A program made the translations under genes and the position numbers. Shown here one piece after another: positions 42,965 through 56,876 of a stretch of 64,000 nucleotides of DNA; the stretch's first letter is position 1; every line of letters starts with the position of its first letter. This DNA comes from Syncephalastrum monosporum B8922 (taxonomy: Eukaryota; Mucoromycota; Mucoromycetes; Mucorales; Syncephalastraceae), in NCBI GenBank assembly GCA_000697355.1, contig JNEN01001232.1:186001-250000 (forward strand). Reading direction: 5' to 3'. The notes under the pieces are model-generated. The model was not told the origin of the DNA, ran no database searches, and was given only the letters and a program-made list of their open reading frames with translations.

Positions 42965-44704
42965 TGCAAAGTTTAAGGAAAGTCTACTGCAGCCAGCACT
43001 CCGAAGCGACAACAACTTGCCCCGTTGCCATGCGCAGCCGCGTGTCACCTAAAAAAATACGAACCCCCAAATCACAAAACAAAAACAAAAATGGATGATT
43101 ATTCATACATGTCACTGGACCCTGATGTTATATGCACCTATTTCCCTTTTCTCTTCCTTTCAAACTGTATTCATATATTCAATGAGGGTCATTTGTACGG
43201 GTAAAAAAAAAAAAGGAAAGGTTAACAAAAAGGTCGCTGACAAGTCTCGTTATGCATGCCATACTACAACTCAGCATGGCTTCTAGAACGCCAGGTCATC
43301 CTGTATACACAATCATGCAGCGTCAGCGAACGAGCGTATTTGTACGGCCCGCCTTTTTTTTTTTCCCTTCGGCGGTTTAATAGCATTGGCATGCGCATGT
43401 GGCATTTGCATCCGTATGTATTTCGTCAGAAAAAAAAAAACATTTGGATTATACACATACAAAAGTCACTGGGAAACCGACATGTGCAGACAATGCGGAA
43501 TGAACATTACCACGCGCGTGCATAGGTAGCCTTTTGTTCTTCCCTCTTGCTTTTATCTCCCTTTCCAAATTATATATAAATGCATACATATACATAAATA
43601 TACTTTTCGTCGTTCTTCTATACAGATACACATGACTGACTCAACCTACGTACGTTATTCATCTGTTTCTGAGAACCAAACGGATGACATCTTTTAATCA
43701 CAACGGCACCTGTATATTCTGTCGTTAGCAAAACCAATGCGTTTAAGCGCAAACGACACTTGTTGCGGTGCAGTGTTTTCTTCATATATCGTACGCGAGC
43801 ACACTTGGGTCACACACGGTCATCCCTTATTTTCTGTAGGTATACTTTTTTGCTGGATCATGATCCATTGCTTTACCATTGCCAAATATACTTTGTATCA
43901 CTCTATAAAAATATAATCGTCTCCATCATAACATCGATGCTATTTAGCATTGGCTTTTTTTTTATGAACTCGATCAAGATGAAATAGGTGGAAAGAGACA
44001 GACAAAAAGAGAAAGGAAATGTAATAGCATGTCTATGCAGGCCCCTTTCCTCGAGTCCCTATCATAATGTACTGCGGATTCCATACACACATATCTGTCT
44101 CCTCTCGTATGCATATCGCGCAATACTTTCTGGCGAGCTATCTATGTATGCACCCCCAATTCAATGCAAAGCAACCCAACCCAGATATGGCGGGGCACCT
44201 CGTGTGCCTTGAAAAATGATCTTTGGGTTCGTGTTATATTATCGTGCTTGTGTTTATTTGGTGCTGATAGTGGAGGAAGACTAAAAGAGACGAGAAGCAG
44301 TGTTATGCACGCGTCACAAAAGAAAACGGAAGGAAAAGAAGGTTCAATTATGGAACAGAAGGAGGAGAAATTAGATGGAGCGTGCACACTCTATCTCTCT
44401 CTCGCTCTCTTCTCTCTTTCAGTGGGAGGTGATGAATATAAAGGCAAGAAATGGAAAAAAGGACAGAACAGAATAGAAAAGGAAAAGAATAATGCTTGAT
44501 ATATGCACCGGCTTCATGAGTAACTATGTTGTGTGTGTATGTGTGTGTATGTGGTTTTTGTGATGCGGCAAGGAGGAAGATGGGTGAAAGTGAGAGAGCG
44601 ACGTAGAAATAGGAAAAGGGAGACTGTCAGGAGGGCGTGAAGATAGAAAAGAGAGAGAGAGAGAGAGAGACGGTGGATCATACGTAGAATAAGAAAAGAA
44701 TAGA
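42965..44704. other. Gene-poor spacer
   Basis: 1.7 kb of AT-rich sequence containing the MDM12 promoter and the 3' flank of the small CxxC gene. Homopolymers occur at 43201-43214, 43353-43364 and 43429-43440, and a (GA)n run at 44651-44670. No gene could be supported on either strand. Confidence 0.5.
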
Positions 44705-45022
44705 TCAAAAGATGGGGCTCGACGGGCATGCGGAAGAGGTGGTGGAGGTGGATGACGATGCGGAGGGCGTCCGCTGTTGGTATCGGTATGGGTGATAGCC
44801 GCCGGTGGGTATTGGTTTGCGTACGTAGAGATTCTGGAGCGCATCGAAGGACCAGCACCGGGAACAATGCTCGCCATGGCTGAGGAATCGATTACAGCTA
44901 TCGCACTTTTGATGGCAGTCGGCGCAGAACCAGTCGTTGTTGAGTGCTTTGTCGCATGAGCCGCAGACGACTTTATCAGCACCGAGGATAGGCGAGGTTG
45001 GAGGGGAAGGAAAGTAGTCCAT
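44705..45022 (-). CDS. Small cysteine-rich (CxxC) putative zinc-binding protein
   Basis: Single exon, 105 residues, starting 'MDYFPSPPTSPILGADKVVC'. Four Cys pairs lie at about residues 20-56 ('CGSC', 'WFCADC', 'CDSC', 'CSRC') with interspersed His and Trp. This spacing suits two zinc-ribbon or treble-clef modules. The rest is a Tyr/Arg patch and a Ser/Thr-rich tail. No known family was recognised. The leader is purine-rich on this strand. Confidence 0.7.
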   Translation of the reverse strand: MDYFPSPPTSPILGADKVVCGSCDKALNNDWFCADCHQKCDSCNRFLSHGEHCSRCWSFDALQNLYVRKPIPTGGYHPYRYQQRTPSASSSTSTTSSACPSSPIF

Positions 45023-47123
45023 ATTAACGAGTGGGAAGAAAAGGAAGTGAAATGAATGAAAAGAGAGTGAGTGTGAATGTGGGTGGATGTATAGAAAACG
45101 AATTTCGATTCAGCTGGAAAACGAGAAAAAAAAAATGAAAGGCGCGATTCAGGCGCTTTTATATATAGGGAAAAAAAAAGTAAGTGACAGCGAGAGCCAG
45201 AAGCAAAAGCAGGCTGACAATATCTTGGGTCAACCTACATAGACACAAAAAGCTCACCCCTTTCCCCAGCGTCAAATTTGTCAAGTTGGAAACCGAACCT
45301 TAATAAGAAAAACCCCTCCTCTCTCTCTCTCGGACAGGCAATCGCAAAGGATATATTACATACATATACATGCGTGAACGGTCCGCTTGTACAGTTCACT
45401 TTTTTTTTTTACTGGCCCGCTTACATATCCTGCTCATGTACATCTCATCTCAGCCGCACACAGAAACACGACTCCACTCACATTAGTTGCATCTTGCCCG
45501 CTTGTTACCCCTCTTCCTTCGTCTTTTCTTTCCTACCTTGTTGCTCCCTTTCTAAAGGTAGTATGAGCACGTATTTCTCAACTATCTCTTGTCTTTTTTT
45601 TTCTGATCGCATCTGCTCTTTTCCATTTCGTTTGTTTTGTCTTCCTTCGGATGTCTTGCATATTAGGGATGCAAGAATTATCTAAAAAAGCTTGGCCATT
45701 CACAATGAACGAAACCTGCATGACAATACACCAAAAATAAATCCACATCGGATCAATCAACCATAAAAACAGAAAGTACATACATAGTATACATCCATGC
45801 GCTTTAAAGCATCAGAGCTGTGTCTGTTGATGAGAAATACATTATATAGTTATTCAGCACACTTACTCTCTTTATTTTACATATGATTTCTTACTGTCCA
45901 CACTACGCCTCCTCGTTCTCTGTCCCTTCTATCAGATCTTGCAAAGGATCGTCCGCATTATCTTCAGATTACCATTACTATTACCATTATCCTTAATGTT
46001 ATTGTTCTCATCATTATTATTATTATTACCATTATTTTATGTGTATGTGTTTGCCCCTAGACCGACGCACGTGGATTGACATGTCGTCCTACCTCAAACA
46101 GCATGCGCGCGCTGTTTTCCTCCTCTCACCTGCCTTGCACTCATTCTAGGCATTCTCACATATTCTTGTCTTTCTTCATCGGCTTCCCTCCGTATACGTC
46201 GTCAATAGGCTTTAATTACTCTTTCTCTCTCTCCAGGCTCTCGTGTTGGTCCAGCTGAGCAACCTTTTCCCCTTTGTCAGCAGTGAGACGCAGATTTATG
46301 CACGATTTCGGCCATCTTCATTTACCGACCCCCTTCTTCTTTCATAAATAGTCTTCCCTTGACTTCACGCGCCAAAATTGATAAAATGAGAAGTCTAAAT
46401 AAATAGAAGGGACTCAGGTAAGCCTCATCAATTTCGGGAAGAGAGGAAGGGGGGGCACGGTAACATGCACGAGTGGGTAAACAGGTCATTAAAGTAGCGT
46501 AGCTGTTGCCGTTGTTGTTCTTCTTAATTACAGAACAAACAATATCTCCTTGGTTGGACCAAGGTGAGATCGTCTCGCTACGTGGGCTCATTAGTGAAAG
46601 CGGTCTGGTCTAATCTCGATAGGATGCATATTGAGAGAGAGTAGCGTAGTAGAAATGGACGCGCATGAACGCACGAAGAATGTGCATACTGTACATTTTA
46701 TGCAAGCCGATCGACACAGATGAACCGAAAAACGTGCTCGTTGCCTCAATGTTTGTATACACACGAAATATCGGATTGTATTGTTCATTGGGGAAAGGAG
46801 GGGGGGGGAAGGCAGGAAGATCGGGAAAATTGTGACAGACCACATAGACGTCTGTGAAAGTGGAAAAGAGGATAAAGAAGAGACCTTCACCAGACAAAGG
46901 GATTTGTGCAAAGACAGTAGAAAAAAAAAGATATAGACAGAAGAAGTATAGAGTAGACAGAAAGGTGGGGTAAAAGGTGGGGGGAAGAGGAGGGGGAATA
47001 CCGTAAAACAGTAATTGAGAGTGTTATAGTAACAAAGGGTGTCGTTTGTGTAAAAATGTACGGGTGTTTTCCTTTTCCTCTGTATATGTACAAGAGAAGA
47101 GGAGCAAGGCAGAATAATACGGC
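45023..47123. other. Spacer with pyrimidine- and purine-rich tracts
   Basis: Open frames here (for example 45278-45685 + and 46591-47127 -) are biased pyrimidine or purine tracts without coding character. An ATT/ATTACC microsatellite lies at 45976-46036. On the minus strand, 46340-46090 and 45970-45908 contain short protein-like text ('KVAQLDQHESLEREKE', 'IDDVYGGKPMKKDKNM', 'DDPLQDLIEGTENEEA'). A stop separates the first two and no start codon fits, so I do not call a gene. Confidence 0.35.
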
Positions 47124-47519
47124 TCAACTGGCGGTATTTGTTGTTGTATGACTGGTAGCAACAGTGGTAGTAATATAAGCACTGATGGTTGTGGTGGAGG
47201 CACGGTCAAGAGTCAGAGAACGTGGACGACGAAGAACGGCGTGATTATTGACGGTGGGTGGCTTCATAAAGGAGGAGTCTTGCGGGAGCGGGTTGTGTGT
47301 ACGCGTGATGAGATGATTCTCTTCAAGTAGGGTAGATTGCGTAAGGATCTGTCTGAGTTCCTGACAGGCGTCCTGCACGTATTCGTCACGGAGGCACACC
47401 ACAGCAGCAGGGTCCGTTTTTCCTTGTTGTCGTGTATTCAAAGAGCACAGTCGCGTAGAACGGCTCGGCTTTTGTGGGCATGGCGCTATGATCGACAATG
47501 GCATCGTCATGGCTGGCAT
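47124..47519 (-). CDS. Hypothetical protein, 131 residues
   Basis: Single-exon frame from ATG 47519 to the stop at 47124. It has normal amino-acid composition for half its length ('DPAAVVCLRDEYVQDACQEL', 'RQILTQSTLLEENHLITRTH') and a Thr/Ser/Ala-rich C-terminus. No signal peptide, membrane helix or family was recognised. The AT-rich, pyrimidine-tract DNA downstream would be its 3' region. It could be a real small gene or chance. Confidence 0.4.
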   Translation of the reverse strand: MPAMTMPLSIIAPCPQKPSRSTRLCSLNTRQQGKTDPAAVVCLRDEYVQDACQELRQILTQSTLLEENHLITRTHNPLPQDSSFMKPPTVNNHAVLRRPRSLTLDRASTTTISAYITTTVATSHTTTNTAS

Positions 47520-48528
47520 GATCTCTTCACCCGCGCTTTGCTTCGTTTTCCTTTTTTACTCGCACAGCACAACCAACACGGGGAGGAAGGTATCACCAAG
47601 ATAAACAGGAAAGATTATGATAAAAGGTATATGTGTAAATGTATATGAATATGTATGTATATTGTATGTGTATGTAAGTATGCAAGTTCGTGTTTGTGTC
47701 GGAGGCTTTTCAAGAGCTTGCGGGGAGGGGGGGGGAAGACGGTAACGGAAAAAGAAGTTAAGAAAAAGATGTACTTTTGGACGAGAGCATACGTGTTCAG
47801 TTCGCAAAATCCAGATCCGCAGCCAAAGATTCATTTCATTCAACATATCATTTACTCTCGTATTGACACCTGACACTCCCTCGCTTTTGTCTCATTCTCT
47901 ACCCTCTTTCTGCATAATAATACATGTCTATACTGCACAGCAAAAATTATATGTCCTGTAACAACAAGAAGGAACAAAAAAAAAAAAAGATTCCGCCGCA
48001 CATACAACACACAAGGGAATTTGCCTCAAATGGACATTCCTATTTACAACCCTTCATGCATAAGCATGAACCGCTTGGTAACCCAGACCGACTTGGTTTA
48101 CCATAGTTTCCTCCATTCACGTTTTTCAGCGTCTTTTTCCAGCACATAGGATCCGATCGAGTCTCCTTCATTCTATATTAGCCGCATTAGCGTCCATCAT
48201 TCCAGCACAGACATACATAGCCCCAGCATGCTTTCTATACTGCTCTTTTTTGTCCAACTCTTCGCAATATACCAGCACATCAGCACACTCTTTGAGGAAG
48301 TCCAATAAATAGATACGTCTAATAAATAAACCCTAACTCATCGTTGCATGATAAATGGACAAAGCGCATGTATGAATGTATAAACATCTTTACAAGTGCC
48401 AAGCCTCTCGATCCGTTGGACTCCTACCGACGCACACGCCCCACTACCCGTAAAAGGAATCGCCTGCTATGATTGTACATATTCCAGAAGGCTATGTTTT
48501 CTTGCACTGCTGGGAAGTGATAGCCGGT

Positions 48529-48551
48529 ATGCATGCATGCATGCATGCATG
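48529..48551. repeat. (ATGC)n microsatellite
   Basis: Nearly six units of the self-complementary tetranucleotide ATGC in a row. Confidence 0.9.
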
Positions 48552-49048
48552 GGAAATCACAACCGTCATCCAGGAGATAATGGCGCGGCTACTTAAAATA
48601 AAACTTGCACGATGTTAAACGATTCTATGGATTGTCCAATTCATCCGCAGATAATCCAAACCTGATTATTTTTATCAAATGTGTCCGTGTAGAACTTACC
48701 ACCACAATATGTACAGTATTCCCCCTTGTCCAACAGGCTTCCCGCACCCCTCCCCCCTTTTTTGTAGCTGCACGTACCTGCTGCTACTCCATATACTGGG
48801 TAAGCGCCGAAGAATGCATGCCCGTATTGCTTCTCGTTCTCGTTAAGGATCAAGACTGAACGCCTCGCATATGAAATGAGCCCTGTCTAGATGAAGTCTG
48901 GCTTGACAGAGAAGAAACTTCCACTTCTTTATAGGAACATAATCGCAATAGCGTATGGCGTTATGGCGTTATAGCGTTAACTTCTGTAATGGCCAGTCGC
49001 TCTGTTCTGCTTTCAAAAGAATCAGAGATACAGTAATCATACGCAGCA

Positions 49049-49285
49049 ATGAGCACACCTACTGATAAAGTCGTGGTTAGAAGCGTCTGGGTAGTGATCA
49101 CAGATGACGATATACTAATCCCATATAGTAGTGTATATCTGGATGCAATCATGCTGCAGCATAAGAGCTTATCGCAGGAGCATCTTGGGCCTCTTTCTTC
49201 ACCATTTCCACCGGAACACAAATCAGTTGTACAGGGACACGAGACAGTTGGCTTCTTCAACGACCAAAATGGTACGATGCGCTAG
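49049..49285 (+). CDS. Possible small hypothetical protein, 78 residues
   Basis: ATG-started frame: 'MSTPTDKVVVRSVWVVITDD', then 'PYSSVYLDAIMLQHKSLSQE', ending 'GFFNDQNGTMR'. Composition is protein-like, but the opposite strand is also open, there is no recognisable family, and the surrounding DNA is gene-poor. Low confidence. Confidence 0.2.
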   Translation: MSTPTDKVVVRSVWVVITDDDILIPYSSVYLDAIMLQHKSLSQEHLGPLSSPFPPEHKSVVQGHETVGFFNDQNGTMR

Positions 49286-49882
49286 AATATGTTTCTGTCG
49301 TAGAAAACTACTCGCGGCTTTAGGGTCAGGTTCCATATGCCATGCTTCAGCTTTGCTTCCCAGCTACCACATGTACACCTGTAAACTCTCCTTTGTGCCA
49401 CTTCTCCATATAGCAATGGCATGGGCTTTGTCAGATGAGTGACACAGGTAAGAAGAGAACAAGGTCAGTAAGGGGGGTCGCATGAGGCAATCGGTTAACC
49501 AGAAGAATGGCGTAAGAAATGTGGTATGAGAAGAAGATATCCACGTCATGTACAATCCGAATCTCTGCACAGCACAAGTGGAGCTCACATAGCATAATAC
49601 ATTATAGATTATACGTGTTTATCATGGTAAACCGAGCCTTTCCGTCATAAGTGAACCTGTATGACTAGTTTTCTTCCATTGCCCATCGGTTGTTTCAAAA
49701 TACAATGACGAACTTGGGGAAAATAACCGGCGCTGAGAAGCAAGACAGGCAGCTCGCATAAGACGCGCTAAATTCATCAGTGAGCACGCGCTCTGATTGG
49801 CTGTGTTGCAGCGCGCTGGAAATGGCATGGCACGCGCGCGCGTCTGTTCCTTTTTTTTTTTTACCGTGTTTTTCTTTCACTC

Positions 49883-52073
49883 ATGGCCGCCACGTCAAGC
49901 AAACCGAAAACCTACGTCCAAACCAAGTATGCGCAATCTACGCTTAACATTGCTTGAATGCTTATGTCCTTCTACGTAGGCTATGCTTTGGTAAAGTGGC
50001 CGATCCCAGCAAACGCAAGGCAGAAGCATTTCAAGATTCCAGCAACAAACGCCAAAAGAACCCTGAGAGGGCCACCTCCTCTACAGCAAAGTCTTCCAAG
50101 GTGCGTCCTACTGTGAGTCACTTGAAATATGGAATAACAGTTAGGATAGGTGCATCCCCCCACATGTCGCACCACAAAATGCAGTGTATGTCCAACAAGC
50201 ATTTTTTGTTGTTCTTTTGGTTGTTGTCCTTTGGGTGTCTGAAACAGCTTACTCTTTTTGCAGCTGCCTTCATTCCGTGTGGCATGCACCGTGATCGATC
50301 CAGAGACAGCGGTACCGTGTCCACACTCCTTCTGCGAAAAGTGTCTTCATACGCAGTATGGAGAAAAACTGAAGGAGATTCTTTCGGCCCCGCTTAATAC
50401 GGATGACCCTTTTACTCACCGTTTGGGGGAGTCCTACACCTGGGCATGCCCTGTATGCCGGTAACTGCAGCTTGCATCACTTTCTTAACAACACCTACTT
50501 ATATCTATTGCAGGAGTATCTGCCAATGCTCTTTCTGCGTCAAGGGCATACCCAAAGACACACCGAGGAACAAAAAAGACACGTCCAAACAGAAAAATGG
50601 GTACTTTTCATCGTCTGCAATGTATACCATCCTTGACATCTCACCCTTTCCCACAGCACGCTTCCCTTTTCCAGACCAGCCGCTCAACCTGTCAAAGTAG
50701 ACCCACCAGAGTTGCAGAAAATCACGTTGCTCCACACGGAAGACGAGCTATGGAAACGGATCTACATTCGGGAATTCATCTATCGCTTCGGTAACCACTG
50801 TGATATTAGCCCACGCGACGCGGCCCATCTCCAGAATGTGCAAGGCAACTGGCGAAACAAACGACTGTTTGCGCTTTTAGCCGTCCAAGTCCTGCATAAA
50901 GTGGTCCACGGGTCGGGCCTGCAAGCGTCCTGGTGCAAGAGCCAAGTCCATCGCAACAGCGCAGGACAACCCTGCAGCGCGGCTGACGTAGTCAGGCGCA
51001 TCGAGCGCCGATGGCTTCGCGAGTGTGGACTCCTCGATCTTGGTCTGGACGCAGACATCAATGCGCGGGCCCTGGTCGATCAACTTGGAGGAGGCGTGCG
51101 TCTGACAGCCAGTCATTGGCAAGATATGGCCGAAGTGCTCGTTCTTGCAGGTTGCGGAGACGATCTGCCCATACCCACCTTACACCGCCATCCGCTCCAG
51201 CCAACTGAGACCGACAAAAAAGCCGAAAGCGAAGACGACGGCGGCTCAAGCGACGATGACGACGATGACACACCAGCAGAAGACCGCGTGCAGCAATTTC
51301 GATCCAAGCCCAAAGCCCCATTGTCCACCCGCGACGAGCTCACGGTGATCGCCGCGCTTTGCGACTTGCTGCTGAGCGACCCGAAAATACGCCAGGCGAG
51401 TGTGGAAGAAAGCAAAAATATCAAGACTAGGGAAGCTGCACTGAAAAAGGAGCGTCGGTTGCTCGACTTGGAGGAAACGCGGAGTAAAAGGAGACGGGCT
51501 CATTTGGCAGATCGCCTCCAGACAGACCAGGCTGCGCAGGCTGAGCTCAGCAGCCTCGATCAGGCCATGGCTACGGACCGGTACGCCCTCGAAACAAACC
51601 AGTTGGCACTGCTCGCCGATATATTCAAATCTGAGAAGCGGTACGGCGCGGCTGGATGCGACGCACGAGGTAACACTTATTGGCTGTTGAACGACCTCTG
51701 CCACCAAACGACGCATAATGATGCACGCAATAATGAACCTTTCTGGGCATACGGCGTCATTGTGATCGGACCTGGCTTTGAAGGCAATCACAGCCATCAT
51801 TGGTGGTCGGTCCAAGGCGTGGAGGCCATGGACCAGTTGCGGCGCTGGCTCGAGACGACTGAGTTAAACATGTGCGGAGCCCATAATGGCCAGGACAAGG
51901 AGGGAAAAGGGATGCCAGAGGAGTCGACGACGACAGCAGCAGCAGCAACAGCAGTAGCAGCAGAAGGACAATTCAGTAGTATAGCCCACCTTGTCACGCA
52001 ACTTACCTACCGGGTGCAATATCTCCGTTCATTAGAAGCGCAGGCACAAACACGGAGGGCCGGGGCCAAGTGA
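49883..52073 (+). CDS. zf-4CXXC_R1 (CDCA7-type) zinc-finger protein with WHIM/DDT-like region
   Basis: Five exons (49883-49926, 49980-50112, 50264-50460, 50514-50600, 50657-52073) give 625 residues. After a basic N-terminus, residues ~60-150 carry a Cys-rich module: 'CPHSFCEKCLHTQYGEKLKE', 'WACPVCRSICQCSFC'. This matches the zf-4CXXC_R1 domain of CDCA7/R1 and its relatives; the usual first CxxC ('CHQCR'-type) is not obvious. Residues ~175-245 ('ELWKRIYIREFIYRFGNHCD') look DDT-like. Near residue 490, 'GCDARGNTYWLLNDL' matches the WHIM motif of ISWI-partner proteins. A coiled, Glu/Arg-rich stretch lies between them, and the tail has Ala/Thr runs. Likely a nuclear chromatin protein; the partner is unknown. 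Confidence 0.8.
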
Positions 52074-53287
52074 ACAGAAAGCATTCCTTTGTTAGTCTGA
52101 CTGAAGTTGACGCAATGGAAAGGAAAATAATCAAACCTGATACCACCTTGATCCCTGTTTATGCATCTGTCCTCAGGGCTTGTGTTCCGTATGGGAATAC
52201 CCTGCTCAATTTTTTATTTTTATTAGTATTTATTGGGGAACCGGCAAAGGGCCTTTTTTTCCTCGTACCGACTATCGATCTCGTATTCGCTTTGCTATTT
52301 TTGCAGAAAGCATAGTTATTTGGATTTGTCAGAGTGGCCATGCTACGCACAGGCTGACGAGTCTGGGAGGCGGAGTCAATCAAAGAAAGTTAATAAGTGA
52401 AGAACAGACATGATCCCGATCCACCTTTTTGGTAGTGGGCAGCAGGAGATGAAAATTAGAAAACAGGGAGTGCAAGCAAAATGATGATGAGCATCACGGG
52501 CTGATAGGCACCACACATACACACACACATTGTTTCTCTCACTCTTATTCTTGTGCCATTACTACCTGAAGCTCCTTCTTTTTATTACATTTTTGTTCCG
52601 CAAAAAACGGAACACGTTTATTTAGGAAAGCGCGCTTCTGCAATATATACCGGTCAGGCATATTGGCAGTAAAAAACCCAGTAATATGAAGTCCTCTTTT
52701 TTTTATATTTCCATTTTTCATTTTTGCTTTACCTGTCTTTCTCGATATCAAAAACCTGTTTCTTATTGCATAGAGCGTACGGCGACCGAGATTGAAAATG
52801 AGAAGGTGTGTAGCTGTGTGTAGCCATGAGGATGGCCCCCCTTCCCTGTTTCCCTGTCTCTTTCACTGCTATTGGGCGTCAGGAAATAAAAATATACTCC
52901 CGCCTTTTGGACTTGGCCCCCTTGTCATGACACTTGGCTCCAAAAAAGAGGTTTGCCCTTGAGCCCCGCCCCAATGTCGACACTCTTACACACGCACGCA
53001 CTGTACTGCAAAGTATGGTTCAGACAAAGAAAAAAAAGCTGTTTAATCCCTAGGTACCCCTTTTTCTGTGGATAATGAGTCCTATCGCTTTTTATTCCTT
53101 CATCCTATCCTCTCTTCCTATTTTCTTTTTTTCTGCACCTATTTCTGTTTCCTGTTCCTTCCTCTCTCTTCTCTCTTTTCCTGTCTTTCTTTATTTTCAC
53201 TTTCTTTTTAATACCCTTACAACGTACTTGCCCTAATACGATACTACTACTACCACTACACTTCTAATACATTCATATACCGTCATA
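52074..53287. promoter_or_regulatory. Upstream region of the Gin4-type kinase gene
   Basis: 1.2 kb, AT-rich, with a striking pyrimidine (T/C) tract at about 53085-53215 just before the kinase start. Such a tract suits a promoter or long leader. No other gene seen. Confidence 0.5.

Positions 53288-56876
<3,589 letters not shown>

Larger units (their letters stand above)
47520..49882. other. Gene-poor spacer
   Basis: 2.4 kb with GT/AT-rich simple repeats at 47640-47700 and an (ATGC)n tract at 48529-48551. One small candidate open frame at 49049 is listed separately. The last ~400 bp would contain the promoter of the zinc-finger gene. Confidence 0.45.

Noticed and set aside
42965..43048. 28-codon upstream extension of Mdm12
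   Set aside because: The canonical Mdm12 N-terminus 'MSLDIEW' begins at 42964, and the extension lacks an ATG.
45278..45685. 135-codon plus-strand open frame
   Set aside because: Pyrimidine-biased composition, no family resemblance, no supporting context.
46591..47127. 178-codon minus-strand open frame
   Set aside because: Product of pyrimidine-rich sequence (Phe/Ser/Leu/Pro runs) with a non-ATG start; more likely a 3' untranslated region.
50614..50711. Splitting the zinc-finger gene into two genes near 50.6-50.7 kb
   Set aside because: A GT-AG intron (50601-50656) joins the Cys-rich exon to the long 3' exon in frame, and the long exon lacks its own ATG at the start of its conserved region.
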